Below, one piece after another: positions 36,216 through 46,893 of a stretch of 64,000 nt of DNA. The stretch is from the NCBI GenBank assembly GCA_022578965.1, contig MU400612.1, forward strand, positions 62,001 through 126,000, in the 5' to 3' direction. Position 1 is the stretch's first letter. Each line of letters starts with the position of its first letter. Position numbers and translations under genes: made by a program. This stretch comes from Xylaria sp. FL1777 (taxonomy: Eukaryota > Ascomycota > Sordariomycetes > Xylariales > Xylariaceae). The notes under the pieces were generated by a model. It did not search any database. It was not told where the DNA came from and saw nothing but the letters and a program-made list of their open reading frames with translations.

Positions 36216-36606
36216 GATGACGAGCAGTATCCATCATAGGCTTAGAATTGATGTCGCCACTGTAGCAGCCATGTTGACCAGACGTGGTCATGAAATGTTC
36301 AGCTTCACTTCACATAAGCGGTGGGATCACTTCAATCAAAATCATGTGGCTAAGGTAACACAATGCAACCTCGCCCCCAGCTAGTCCAGACTGGAAGACA
36401 GCCACACATACATGGAGTTCTGCATGGGGCATGCATGCCAGCTGAACAACCCCCGCTCTATACCAAGTATACTATACTAATTCTATCCTAGTTATCCCAC
36501 TGCTACAAGGCAGCGCATTTTTCAATCATATGGTGTGTAGCGATTGCATCTCTGAAGCTCCCCAGGTAATCCTCTAGAAGCCAAATGTGAAGGAATTATA
36601 GGTTCG
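36216..36606. promoter_or_regulatory. Bidirectional promoter, ULD gene and divergent partner
   Basis: These 391 bases separate the two start codons. They serve both genes and so could couple their expression. I see no TATA box in good position for either start. Confidence 0.55.
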
Positions 36607-38049
36607 ATGGGAACCATGTCTTCAGACCGACCAAGACCAGAATTGAGTACTGTTGACGGTTATAATAGGAAATTTGGGCGATACGACTTCAAGAGGTTTG
36701 ATCACCTTGTCTCTCAACATGCTTCACTCGGCGCTGCGTCCCTGGGGAAAATACACGTGGACTGCAAGTTCTTATTCAGAAAGTCGAAATGGGGAACGTT
36801 GGAAGGTCGTGACTCGGCAGGCATCATCTATCTGGATCTGGCCTTTAGTCAACCAAGTGACTGTCGCTTAAAGAGCGCAACTGTGCAAGTTACATTGGAC
36901 GATGATGACGAGCATCTCGTCCGAGAGTTCCCGGCCCCTGGGCCCAGGACGCCTGTTCAGATCGTCAAGTACGGCCCACGACACATGACCGGAGAACCCC
37001 AGTATGAGCGGATTGCCACTCATAATAGGTTCATTCCCTCGGTTGATGTAGGGCCATTCGGAGGTGCTGGGGGAGTAGGCAGAGAGTCTGCCAAGGTCAC
37101 AGTGAGAGAGTGTCGGTGGACGTTCGAGAGCCATTTAATGACGGGAGGACGCAAAAGAGGACAGAACAATTGGGCATACAAAGTTCTACAATGGCAAATC
37201 ACGGAGAATGAGTTAGAAACTCAGTCGTCGCATAGCAATACCGTTCATACTGCATTCTCTTTCGTTCACGGTGGTCAACCATTTTTTATGCGCGTCGAAG
37301 TCAGTGGGAAACTCGAGAACCGGACGTCAGACCTCGGGCATCAGATAAGACACAAGATGAGGAAGCTGAAGTTTCCAGCTAATCCACTGAGTGCAAAATA
37401 TGCGACAACACTTGTCAACTTCAACGGACGACACAGGTTCACTACGCCACTGGATGGGTTGGTTCAAGGCCTTGAGCTCGCCATGGAACACGATAACATG
37501 ACCGCCCCAGTTGAAGTGAGAAGAGACCAACAGCCGAGGTTCTTCGAAGACCAGTCGCAAGCATCAGTCCAACAGCCTTTGGTTGAGCAAAATACAGGCT
37601 TCCAAGCTTTACTCGAAGAGCATGAAGATCCCACCGCACCGACAATTGAGAATATCGCCACTTTGTCGTCTAGGTGGCTGATGGCACCACCTGTCGCACC
37701 TTTGGCTCCTGCCCTTGATACATATAGCGACGAGTCGAGGAGACACTTCGGGACCGCACAGCCACATCCGCCCTCGTCTCGATACCAGGATGAGAATGTA
37801 TACATGATGGGAGAGAACATAGAAGGACAGGGTTCAAACCTAACGAGCCCACAAACGGAGGTGGAACATGAGGAAACGAGGGGTGTTCCAGTAGTAACCC
37901 ATCCCAATGGCGGTCAGAGGCAATTATCGGCAGACCAAGTGGATCTTGGCACTGTTATGTTTTTAATGAGGATATGGATGTTGCAGACGCTGGCAACTTT
38001 ATTAGGCTATGGGGGCGACAGATCCAACCAGACGCCAACAGGGAGATAA
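36607..38049 (+). CDS. Uncharacterised fungal protein, divergent partner of the ULD gene
   Basis: This is a single exon of 480 residues. Residues 25-265 look like a globular, beta-rich domain with a conserved-looking core (GIIYLDLAFSQPSDCRLKSA, then VTVRECRWTFESHL and WAYKVLQWQITENE). I recall similar sequences in many Pezizomycotina genomes but no assigned function. The region 300-440 is acidic, Pro-rich and probably disordered. The last 35 residues contain a hydrophobic helix (VMFLMRIWMLQTLATLLGY) that could insert in or lie on a membrane. The tail-anchor-like helix plus divergence from a ubiquitin-like scaffold suggests a joint role, which is inference. A second in-frame ATG three codons on is an equal candidate for the start. 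Confidence 0.75.
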   Translation: MGTMSSDRPRPELSTVDGYNRKFGRYDFKRFDHLVSQHASLGAASLGKIHVDCKFLFRKSKWGTLEGRDSAGIIYLDLAFSQPSDCRLKSATVQVTLDDDDEHLVREFPAPGPRTPVQIVKYGPRHMTGEPQYERIATHNRFIPSVDVGPFGGAGGVGRESAKVTVRECRWTFESHLMTGGRKRGQNNWAYKVLQWQITENELETQSSHSNTVHTAFSFVHGGQPFFMRVEVSGKLENRTSDLGHQIRHKMRKLKFPANPLSAKYATTLVNFNGRHRFTTPLDGLVQGLELAMEHDNMTAPVEVRRDQQPRFFEDQSQASVQQPLVEQNTGFQALLEEHEDPTAPTIENIATLSSRWLMAPPVAPLAPALDTYSDESRRHFGTAQPHPPSSRYQDENVYMMGENIEGQGSNLTSPQTEVEHEETRGVPVVTHPNGGQRQLSADQVDLGTVMFLMRIWMLQTLATLLGYGGDRSNQTPTGR

Positions 38050-38248
38050 GAACTGTCATATCCATCAACGGGAATTGAAGGGTTAATAGAACGATCTGCA
38101 TCGTATACTATTATTCGGTCAGCTCGCCTAAAAATCCCTTCGCACCAAGATCGATTTCCCTGAATATATGATTCCAATACAGATAACCGCAGGCGGAAAC
38201 AGTTCGTTATCCACGGCATGCAAGAATCGATGGTTCTGCATATGTTGC

Positions 38249-38866
38249 TTAAACGCAGGATGTGAGCTCCCTCCCAGCTTTCCTTTGCCCATCGCGCCAT
38301 TCGTCTTCGAGAATGCCATATGTAAGGCCATCATGCCAGCTTCCGGAAAACCACATGTGATCACGTATACGGCCTTCCTCCTTGAATCCGAGCCTTTCGT
38401 AGAGTCTCATAGCACCAGTGTTAAACGAAAACGCCCTGATCTGAACACGGTGCAACCCAGCCATCTGGAAGGCCCACCAGAGCGACCACCTGATGGCCTC
38501 ACCGCCATATCCCTTCCCTTGATGCTGTCTCAGAATATCGATGCTCACATCGGTCCACCTATGCGGAGCCCAAGATGGAGGATTCGCCTTTAAACACAGA
38601 ATGCCGACCGGCTCGCCTGCAATTTCTAGCTCATTTTCTGGCGGCAGACAGACAATCACACCGAGCAGGCATTTTGCTATGTGTTCTTTGAATTCCTTGC
38701 TGTCGTTCATACTCTCCGGCCTGAGTAACCCATAGCTAGCGCCAGATTGTGCTTCAGCGTCACGCTGAATTTCGTGGACGAATGCCTCATCTTCAGGAGT
38801 GTCATTGACGGCGCGATACACCAGCCTCTCGGAGCGAAAGGGGTTAAAAGGTTTTATTGTCGACAT
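38249..38866 (-). CDS. GNAT-family N-acetyltransferase
   Basis: This enzyme transfers an acetyl group from acetyl-CoA to an unknown amine. It is a single exon of 205 residues. The acetyl-CoA pyrophosphate-binding motif RQHQGKGYG is at 113-121, after the strand WTDVSIDIL. It is followed by the helix GEAIRWSLWWAFQMAG and the strand HRVQIRAFSFNTGAMRLYERLGF, all in the order expected of RimJ/RimL-type GNATs. The length is normal for the family. It is convergent with the gene ending at 38049, separated by about 200 bp. Confidence 0.9.
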   Translation of the reverse strand: MSTIKPFNPFRSERLVYRAVNDTPEDEAFVHEIQRDAEAQSGASYGLLRPESMNDSKEFKEHIAKCLLGVIVCLPPENELEIAGEPVGILCLKANPPSWAPHRWTDVSIDILRQHQGKGYGGEAIRWSLWWAFQMAGLHRVQIRAFSFNTGAMRLYERLGFKEEGRIRDHMWFSGSWHDGLTYGILEDEWRDGQRKAGRELTSCV

Positions 38867-39139
38867 GGTAGCTTGTGACTAAAGGCAAGGTCTAGTAAGG
38901 GATATGAAAGGACGTTTGGCTCATTGGGCTGGGTATGGTATCTGCCACATTGGAATCGCTCGGATTTATAGACTCTGTCTCACACTCAAAACGGCGTCGA
39001 ATCATACCGAAGCGCTAATATTGACCGCTAAACCATTCTGGTCTCACCGGAAAATTCTGGGCGATATCGCTTAATTGATTAGAACATAATAAAGCACGGG
39101 ATACGGTGTATGCGTACATATATACCATGTACCACAACT

Positions 39140-41126
39140 TCATTTGCAACTGTCCCTCCCTCTAGACTTCCTCCACCAATTCTTGCTCTCGTTCACAGTG
39201 GGGTGCTTTGTAGGAAATCCCTCACCGAAACTAAGAACCGTATAACTAGGCGAGTTGACGAAAATAAAGAAGTCGTCATCGCCAACGAGCTTGCCTGGGT
39301 TTATCTCGGAGGGAGAGGGAATGAAAGAATCTTTCCACTTTGGGTGTGGCGAAAATTCTTGTAGGACGTCGAGCCCGAGCTCAATGTTTAGTCTTTCGCC
39401 CATATCCCCAGTATCAAAGGGCACTCGGCGACGACGATAAATGAGCGACATATTCTCATGCATGGTGGTGTACATGGGGACCGATGGGGCTTTCTCCCGA
39501 GACGTATCGAGCTCGGTACAAGGGGCAAGCGACATGACAGGTCTTGCATTTGATGCAGTCTGTCGTCTATGAAATTGATCATCCATTATGAATAGCCTAT
39601 TATTCCAGACATGAGATATCCAAGGGCTTAGCTCGCTAAGATGGTGACGAAGGGTAGTGAACGACTTCGTATAGATGTTAAAACAGAGTGAGACAAGCTG
39701 GCGGGACTTTCGACCGCACGGACAAACTTCCCCGTGGGCATTGTTGCTAGTGGTTAACGGCTCTTGGATGACCTGGACTAGACAGTAGCCCCCAAACGAG
39801 TTCAGCTTCTCCCACCTCAGAAGCCCCCTCTCACTTGTCCTGGGGTCGGAGTAGATACGGTCCTTCATAACGTACGTTGCCGCGATCTCCCCATCACATA
39901 TCTCGTACACCGTTAGCTTCCCAGACTCGTCCAAGGCCAGGGTTATCACGAAAAAGACGCCCCTGATAGTAGGGGAGAGAATAAAATCAATGAGCAGTTG
40001 GCTGTTCCTAAGATGCAAACCTTGCTGGGAGGAGAGCCAGATCCTTGGTGTCCACACCGGGGGACCGCCCGAGACGACATACTCCCGCGGGTAGCAAGAA
40101 AGCTTATGCACTATTATGCGAGTCAGTAGTGGATATAACTGAGGGGGCAATGGCTACCAAGAAAGACCAAGACTTTGAACAACCAGCGGTGATGAATAAA
40201 ATACGCAAAATTACTCACTATCAATGTGGTGGAGTTTCTCCCCAAACTTCCAGATGTATATATCGGAACTTTGAGAGACCACCAATATCGTTTCGCCTTC
40301 TGTAATACACCGTTTGAAGTTTTCGGGTACTTCAAAGGACTCCAGACGATTAAGCTCCAAATGCCATACATGCAGTTTGGTATCATGCCCCATGACAAAG
40401 AGCTTTTTCCCCATTGCTGTCTTATACCCACGTATCGACTCCCCATGGTTAGGGAATAGGTACACCCTCCTCGCCCTTGTTCGTAAGTCGTCGACAACGG
40501 CTAGGTACTACAGCATTTGGGGTCAGTAGTCACAATTAGGCGAGTCAACCTTAAACATTTCAGCGTCACACAAAACTCCGAAAATGACATACCGGCATAC
40601 TATATCCTTCCGGAAACCAAGCCACGCGGCCGTTAGAGTACATCATAAAGCGAGAGAACCGCTGTGCATCGTCTACCTCTAGATTCTCCACGCTGTCGTA
40701 GGAGTGGACGCCTCCCTCAGAGACGGGAACATGTTTGCTAAGCTGAAAGAACTCGTCCGATGCGAGACCAAAACCATAGTGCATGGCCGCGGCGAATTTC
40801 CCGGCAGTTCGCCTACACATGCGATGAAGGCTCCGGCGGAACAGCTCACTCCTTGCCGACCCGTCATTATCAGTCAGACGAATGTGCTGGCCAAGTCCCG
40901 GAAACCAGCGATCGGCCAGAGTGGGCCAGATCTCATCGCTCAACCAAACCAGTCGCAGCACGCGACTGGCACTAAGCGCCGCATCCACGTCTCTGGGCTC
41001 AAGATAGCCGATGATCAGCACGTGGAGCTCGAACGGGAGGCCCGCGAAAACATCGTGAGCATCGCATTCCTGCGTCGAGATCCGAGGCCCAGATGATCGA
41101 TGGAACCTTGCCAGAAGCGCTTTCAT
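39140..41126 (-). CDS. F-box protein
   Basis: This is probably a substrate receptor of an SCF ubiquitin ligase. Three exons (41126-40593, 40507-40219, 40110-39140) give 597 residues. The F-box covers about residues 28-75 (FAGLPFELHVLIIGYLEPRD, then a WLSDEIWP segment). The remainder has beta-rich stretches such as GKKLFVMGHDTKLHVWHLEL and ETILVVSQSSDIYIWKFGEK. These look like propeller-type repeats and are common in fungal F-box proteins of this type. The first junction (SMP-YLAVVDD) and the second (HID-M-HKLSCY) restore continuous sequence. The substrate is unknown. Confidence 0.85.
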
Positions 41127-42408
41127 TTTTCGCCTTCAACAACCCTTCAAGCTCTTCACGAGAGGAGAATCCTGAGTGGTGACCAGCAGAATCGTAGGCT
41201 CGAACTGGGCTCGGGTAATTGGATTCTAAAACCAAGTCGCGTGAGCAGGCCCCTGTACAGTACAGAATTACAGTCTATCGCTGTAAATGCGCACTGTCAG
41301 TGGCTGTGTTTTTCAGCTTCCACGCAATACTGCATGAATAAGCTCGATGAGGACCAGTCGGTTTGTTTTCTTGCCATGATCACTGACTGTCCCAAGAATG
41401 GGCTTGCTTAGGACTATAAGGCAGAATGGTAAGCCTAGAAACTAACACGAGCAGCTCCTGCGTTTTTGCGTTACCTTGGTTTCTTTGTCTCGGGACTGCT
41501 ACCTCCCACATCTCCGCCAATCGCTTTATACCGATTGGCTAGCTTCGGCCCTTCGAATGTTGATTATGACTAAATCGAGATATAAATCGAACTTCCCACG
41601 GCTGTTTCCATCACGTGTAGAGATAGTTCATGACCTATCGCTCATATTCAGGCGTTGCAGCTAACGGTGTCGTCTACCATTTGCGAATCGCTTGCTGGAA
41701 ACCAAGACGGGGAGTCCGTGAGGTGGCTGTTGCGGCGCGTCCGAGGTAGTATTGCATCGGTAACATCGATATCACCTTAACTGAGGCTAGGCAACCTTAT
41801 TATTTTTTTTCTGCGCCCGGCAGGCAGTTATGTTCCTGGATCCTGTTTCTCAAATGCAGTATTTTCCCAACTAATAGAAAGCGACATCACATACTCTGTG
41901 TCTTGTCCTAAGAGAGGGCTGGAGACCGAATAACTAAACCCAAGACCCTGATTATAATAATAAGCAACTTGCCCAGACTGCATTAGCTTTAGAGAAGGGG
42001 GTGCGGGTATAGCTCTAGTAGTTTATGAAGTATCACAAAGCTTGCTAACCTTTTCATCGTCGCTGTACAATAGGTTGTTTAATCACAAATGCTATAATCG
42101 TCAACTACATCTCTCTTGTTAGATACTACAAAGCTTATTCATGATTGTGAACCTCTTTGTGCCAATTCTATAAAGGTATCTTTGGTGGCAGCTCTCTGGT
42201 GATAAGAGCCGATAAAGGAAACAATCGATCTAATGAAAAGAATAGCCATAGCATGATTTCTTAAAGCGAAACAATAACATTGTGATTTCCCAGCGAAATA
42301 ATCGTTTTGTGTATATATATCTAGATTTCGGGTTTAATCTCCATCACAATCGGTTTGAAGCAGCAACATTTGGTATTAAGCAATTCCCCCACGGCACACA
42401 AACTGAAG
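41127..42408. other. Intergenic, divergent promoters
   Basis: This interval separates the F-box gene and the small zinc-ribbon gene. A poly(T) run lies at about 41802-41810. The second half is AT-rich. I see no gene. Confidence 0.45.
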
Positions 42409-42879
42409 ATGAACTCGCAGGATCAAACACAGGAGATAGATTCCCAAGACCAAACTGGGTCTGAACAAGTACAGGAGTATGTCTCCCTTCGAGATCTAGA
42501 GTTAATCCCTAGTGCTAAGCAACCCATCTTCAAGATGCCTCCCTTAGCTTTACCACAGCCTACTTCAGCGGCGACCAATGCTAACAGTAAAGGCCAGGAA
42601 ACCCGGGATGCAGATAAACGCGCGCAAGAAAACGATGATTTGAGTCCAACTCCCGCCGACTCGCCTCCCAAAGGGGTTAGCCTACGTAAGCTATGGGCAG
42701 AACCTGGTGTAAAGCTAAGTGAAGTGAACCCTACAGCTGAAGAGTGCGAAGAATACCAACAGGAAAGAGATGGTCTTGCTGAAATGATTACAGGTCCCAG
42801 TTGCTCTGTCTGCGGCGAACCCTTTACTTTTGAGGTCCTAGCAAAAGGAATGTCTTGCAACGTATGTGGCTTTATCTAA
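42409..42879 (+). CDS. Small protein with C-terminal zinc ribbon, 156 residues
   Basis: This is a single exon, and 42409 is the first ATG of the frame. Residues 1-110 are Gln/Ser/Pro-rich and probably disordered. The C-terminus carries two CxxC knuckles (CSVCGEPFTFEVLAKGMSCNVCG) about 18 residues apart, a typical rubredoxin-like zinc ribbon, and the protein ends five residues after the first Cys of the second knuckle. I do not recognise the family. A nucleic-acid or protein-binding role is the usual inference for such ribbons. The composition of the first 110 residues is unlike that of its neighbours. Confidence 0.6.
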   Translation: MNSQDQTQEIDSQDQTGSEQVQEYVSLRDLELIPSAKQPIFKMPPLALPQPTSAATNANSKGQETRDADKRAQENDDLSPTPADSPPKGVSLRKLWAEPGVKLSEVNPTAEECEEYQQERDGLAEMITGPSCSVCGEPFTFEVLAKGMSCNVCGFI

Positions 42880-43736
42880 TGAGGGGTTGTCCTTTATGAA
42901 GACAGTCAGAGGGCTCTTTTTTTTCTTTTGATATCATAGGTAGAAATATACCCGATTTCTTTACTTACCCATCTATACCTAGGTAGGTATTGTCTTATGT
43001 CTTGCTCACTACCTAGTATTCTGATATGGCTAGTAGTATTCTGACTATCTCTTTTAGTGTAAAAAGTATCGCTCTATTTCCCTCCCGCATTTCCTTCTCT
43101 TTCTTCTATTGAATGAATTAAAAGAGAGATAGAGAGAGTAGTGTCCAGGGGCTGCTACACTGTCCATTAGTAACTACGGTGAACAACATTAATGCTAGCT
43201 ACCTAGGTACCCAGCTACGGACTGCCTATTCTACATTAGATTAACAAAGGCTAACAAAACTATTTACTTGGCCGCCTCTTTGGGTTAAATAGAATCTTGT
43301 TATAAAGGCTAGCGCGTCTCTACTCTGTATATGTAAGTAGGTATGTAATAAGGTAATGTTGAAGATGACCTAGAGGTAGGTACCTAGATAAAGTACCTAC
43401 CTATGCGTATGTTAGGGGTTAGAGGCAGTGCTATAATCAGAATAATATTAAGCGCAGGGGATTAATTGGTCTGCAACATACCGCGGGCGCGGGCGCGCGT
43501 AGCGCCAATACTTTCCAAGCACCAAGCTAACTATGTCTTTGAATTTCTTATTTCTTGCAGTTCGATTATCTTCTCTCACTGCGTTGGAAACGTTGAGTAT
43601 GGTGCTTACCTGGTGAGGGCGGTGTATCGCAAATACTTTTCCCATTTCACATTTCTGCCCGGGTCGGTCACTCTTCCACGTCTTCACTTCTCCTCTCTAA
43701 GTGAAGTGCCCGACATTTCCCCCGGCCGGCTACAAC
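42880..43736. other. Intergenic with TACCTAGGTA palindromes
   Basis: This interval holds two TACCTAGGTA palindromes (42976-42985 and 43200-43209) and many TAGGTA words around 43330-43405. A purine-rich AGAGAGATAGAGAGAG run lies near 43121-43137. The interval 43480-43736 is GC-richer and is the probable promoter/leader of the next gene. Confidence 0.5.
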
Positions 43737-44504
43737 ATGTTGCGCCAACTCTGGGCCTGGTGTCGCAACCCGCGCTACAGCCTCACATCCAGCCTCACCA
43801 GGTCGTCACACCCGCAACCGGGCTTAGCATGGCAGCGGCACTTCTTTTCACCATCTGGGATAGCGCGTCGCGCCCCGCGATTCCACCAGTATCACCAGAA
43901 TGGAAGCCGCTCACGACAATTACGTGCCCACATTCACACCAGCATTTACATGTCTATAACAGCTTTGGTGTTGAACGATGCGATGGACATCGATTTCGGG
44001 CGAGCTATGTGCATCAGATTAATCCTCAAGATCGCGGACGAGAAAGACCCTGACCAAAAGTGGCGGATATTCTGTGAGACGATCCAGCAGCTCCTATCCC
44101 GGTTTAGCGATTCCCAGCTCGAGTGTCACGAAGGGGCGATCCGTGTACCCAGCTTTCTTGAGACAAGGCTGTTGACGGCACCTGATCCTGAGGTCGAGGG
44201 GGGTACGCTGGTGGTCTTCTTAGGCATGGTGAAGGACGCGGGCAATGATCCTTATCTCATTGATAACGGCAGATGGATCACGAACGTCGCGCTAACCATC
44301 CTGCCAGAAATCGAGGCGTTTGCGAGTGGGCTAGAATCGTCGCCCAAGGTACGAGGCGTTGCGCTGCTCTTGGAGCCGGATGGTAGCTGGAAAAGCCTGT
44401 ATTGGGATGGCAAGAGATGGATGAATGTCCTCTTTCTCGAATGGCAAGATTCAGAGACCTTGAGTTATTGGGTTAAGAGGGAGTGGAACCAGGCCGATGC
44501 CTGA
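43737..44504 (+). CDS. Uncharacterised protein, 255 residues, possibly mitochondrial
   Basis: This is a single exon starting at the first ATG (43737). The first 45 residues are rich in Arg, Ser, Leu and Trp with almost no acidic residues (MLRQLWAWCRNPRYSLTSSL), fitting a mitochondrial presequence. Another methionine near residue 70 begins the conserved-looking part. The body is globular, with alternating strands and helices (TLVVFLGMVKDAGNDPYL, GVALLLEPDGSWKSLYWDG). I recognise no family. The true start could be the internal methionine at about 43950. Confidence 0.6.
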   Translation: MLRQLWAWCRNPRYSLTSSLTRSSHPQPGLAWQRHFFSPSGIARRAPRFHQYHQNGSRSRQLRAHIHTSIYMSITALVLNDAMDIDFGRAMCIRLILKIADEKDPDQKWRIFCETIQQLLSRFSDSQLECHEGAIRVPSFLETRLLTAPDPEVEGGTLVVFLGMVKDAGNDPYLIDNGRWITNVALTILPEIEAFASGLESSPKVRGVALLLEPDGSWKSLYWDGKRWMNVLFLEWQDSETLSYWVKREWNQADA

Positions 44505-45011
44505 TAATCCTGCCTATGGCTGCTGTGTCATGTATACAGCAAGACGATGCCGTCTCAAGAAAGCTCATACGTCAGAAGAACGCTCCAGGGGTTGGATCAA
44601 GAACAGCTGGGGGACTCGGCTCGCGGTATTGGTTAAGCGGGGAGTGACACCCTTATGAGGTTCTTCGTGTTGATCCTACATGTAGTGATCGAATTGTTCC
44701 ACGGGCAAGGGAAACATAGGTTCCCTTTGTTGTGTGAGATTGATTTACGAAATCCCCGAAGCATGTAATTGTTCAGCAGTATGTTTCCAACACGGGACTT
44801 TCACAATATTGTTGTACTAATTGGTTGAGGGCAGACCGCACTCTAAACTTCCACTTCATCGCCGGGACGGCAATGACGTCAGCTTAGTCACGTCACGCCA
44901 TGGGACCCCGCGTCGTGTTCCAGGCAGATAGATAGATATAACGAGACACATTACGCAGTATATCAAAGCTGTACACCCCTATCCTCACCGACTTACTCAT
45001 TCGAAGACTTC
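44505..45011. other. Intergenic, promoter of the gene at 45012
   Basis: This interval contains short pyrimidine stretches and a GATAGATAGATAT run near 44927-44939. I see no gene. Confidence 0.4.
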
Positions 45012-45428
45012 ATGAGATATCTACTTAAGCTATCATCGTCACTTAATACCACGATAAATAGACAAAGGCTTCTACTAAGACAAGTCACCACGATACCCAA
45101 CATGAGCAATAATACTTCGACAGACCAAAGCCAGAGTGCTGCCACCAGAGAAGTGGATCAGTCGACAACCGAGAATGCTGCAAACGACACATCCAAGGCT
45201 GAAAATACCACGGATTCCGGGGAGTCACAGGAGCAGCTCCAGCAGACCGGGCCGGGGCCAAAGGTGCTCCGCTCCCATTTCCGTGGCATGCCGAAACAGT
45301 GGGAGAAAAACCAGCGTGAGTAGTTGCCTATTCGTTCCCTTCCTGGAGCTAATTGGGTGGTCCGTTAAAGGAGAATGGATAGATAATTTGACTGACTGTT
45401 TATAGAACCCAAGAGAGATGGAGAGTGA
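45012..45428 (+). CDS. Small uncharacterised protein, two exons
   Basis: The exons are 45012-45315 and 45406-45428, giving 108 residues. The 90-nt intron has GTGAGT and CTGACTGTTTATAG. From the second in-frame ATG (45102) the product would be 78 residues. The first 30 residues (basic, Leu/Thr/Ser-rich, no acidic residue) look like a mitochondrial presequence, so both starts may be used. The rest is Gln/Ser/Thr/Asn-rich and ends in a more ordered segment (GPKVLRSHFRGMPKQWEKNQ) with a basic tail. I recognise no family. Confidence 0.55.
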
Positions 45429-45781
45429 CAATGTGGCCGCCTGTGAGGTTATGTGGCTTGGTTAAGGGTTGTCGTGTTGAAGGTAAAATGAGATGTTGCG
45501 CTCGAACATCGTTTTACACGTGCAAAGGCCCGATATACACCAGCAGACTTGAGGAACGAAGAATATAATACTAGTCAATCATACCTCTTGAGATGATGGT
45601 CGTTCGTCTCAACACTAGTTCCTATTTTAGTGGGACGCCGGCCAACATCCTTTCGAAAATGTGTCGATGAATACCCAGTCGAGCGCCGAGGACTAAGAAA
45701 TCACGTACAGTACATTGACAGAAAATATAAACAAAATGTGACAGTAATTGCCATTCTTTTACAAGGGTATCATAAACTCAA
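45429..45781. other. Convergent 3' regions
   Basis: These are the tails of two convergent genes, with no open frame of interest. Confidence 0.5.
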
Positions 45782-46604
45782 TCACGTCATATGCAACAAG
45801 CCTCCCAGATCCTTATCCATACCGCGTAGTCTCTCCTGAAGTTCTCTCTTCTTCCTCTCTAACTCGCGGACTTCTGTCTCCGTCTTCCTGACCTCTTCCT
45901 CAGTGATTATCTCGTCATTCTCGCCTCCAATCTCCTCGTCATCGTCATCTTCATCGTCGTCCATCCAGTGATCTCTGTTCATTTGCTTCAGCGCCTCCGC
46001 CTGCTCCTCGACCTTGGACTGGTAGTAAGCCAGCGTGCTCCGGCTGTGCGCGTACTTCGCGCGCTGCGCCGCTATCCGCTCCAGCGCGCCGGGAAACGGG
46101 TATACCCCGCAGAGCTTCTCGGCGCCCTTGAGTAGTATCTCGACGTCCACGTCGTCCTTGCCGCCGCGCCGCTCGCTCCGCCGGATCTGCTCGTGCAGAT
46201 CGCCTCCCAGGACCGCCGCGACGGCCGTGTTCCGTCTCGGGGCTGCGCCGCCTCGGCTCGTGCTCGCCGATGTGGTGATTTCGCCGGAAGCGACGTTGAA
46301 CACGGTTTGTCTACGCGAGGACTGCTTCGGATTATCGTGAGGTTGGACCGTTGCCGGGGGCGGCGGCGGTGGGACAGAGAACAGAGCGCGTTCGTGGGCT
46401 TCGGTGTCGCGGATCAGCGACGTGATGTCGTGGTTGGAGAGAAGGGCATTGGTGAAGATCTTGGGCGGCGGAAACCTAGTGGCATTGCTTTCTATTAGAT
46501 ACGTTCACATGTCATTCGTTCCTCTATTCCATGTCATACGGGAGACTGTCAATGCCTTGGCATGATATCGCGATCTGCTCGAAGTGGGCAGAAAGAAGAG
46601 ACAT
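45782..46604 (-). CDS. spc34: DASH/Dam1 complex subunit Spc34
   Basis: This is a kinetochore protein of the DASH complex, which couples chromosomes to spindle microtubules. Two exons (46604-46540 and 46475-45782) give 252 residues. The N-terminus, MSLLSAHFEQIAISCQGIDS followed by LPFPPPKIFTNALL, and the later GVYPFPGALERIAAQRAKYA match fungal Spc34. The first exon codes only 21 residues and is separated by a 64-nt intron. The C-terminal half is an acidic run (MDDDEDDDDEE) followed by a coiled coil (VRKTETEVRELERKKRELQE). The length is in the family range. Confidence 0.92.
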
Positions 46605-46879
46605 GATGAACTGGACGGATGTCCAAAGCTTTCACCTGCCGCGAAATGAATGGTTTGTAAGGACCTTGAGAGTCTAAGAGGATAAAATAAATGTACTCCG
46701 TACTGCTGCTATGTGGTTAAGTTGAGCTCCCTAACAAACCACCAGTCATGTCGCGCTTGGCTTGGGTACGCTACAAGCTGAGAGAGCCCCTCGGTGGGGT
46801 GGGTTCCCGTCGCTAAGCCAGTCCGTACCCGGGTCCCTGGCATAGCAGCTATAATCTGAATGAGAGTTGTCCTACCATA

Positions 46880-46893
46880 CCTACCTAGGTAGG
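46880..46893. repeat. CCTACCTAGGTAGG perfect palindrome
   Basis: This is the longest of at least five TACCTAGGTA palindromes in the window. The others are at 9138-9147, 29417-29426, 42976-42985 and 43200-43209. All are intergenic. Confidence 0.8.

Noticed and set aside
37464..37907. 147-residue minus-strand frame inside the gene at 36607
   Set aside because: It is antisense to a coherent 480-residue gene and is Ser/Cys-rich, as shadow frames often are.
40999..41235. Minus-strand frame overlapping the F-box start
   Set aside because: It is in a different frame from the F-box exon, and the F-box motif is fully coded from 41126.
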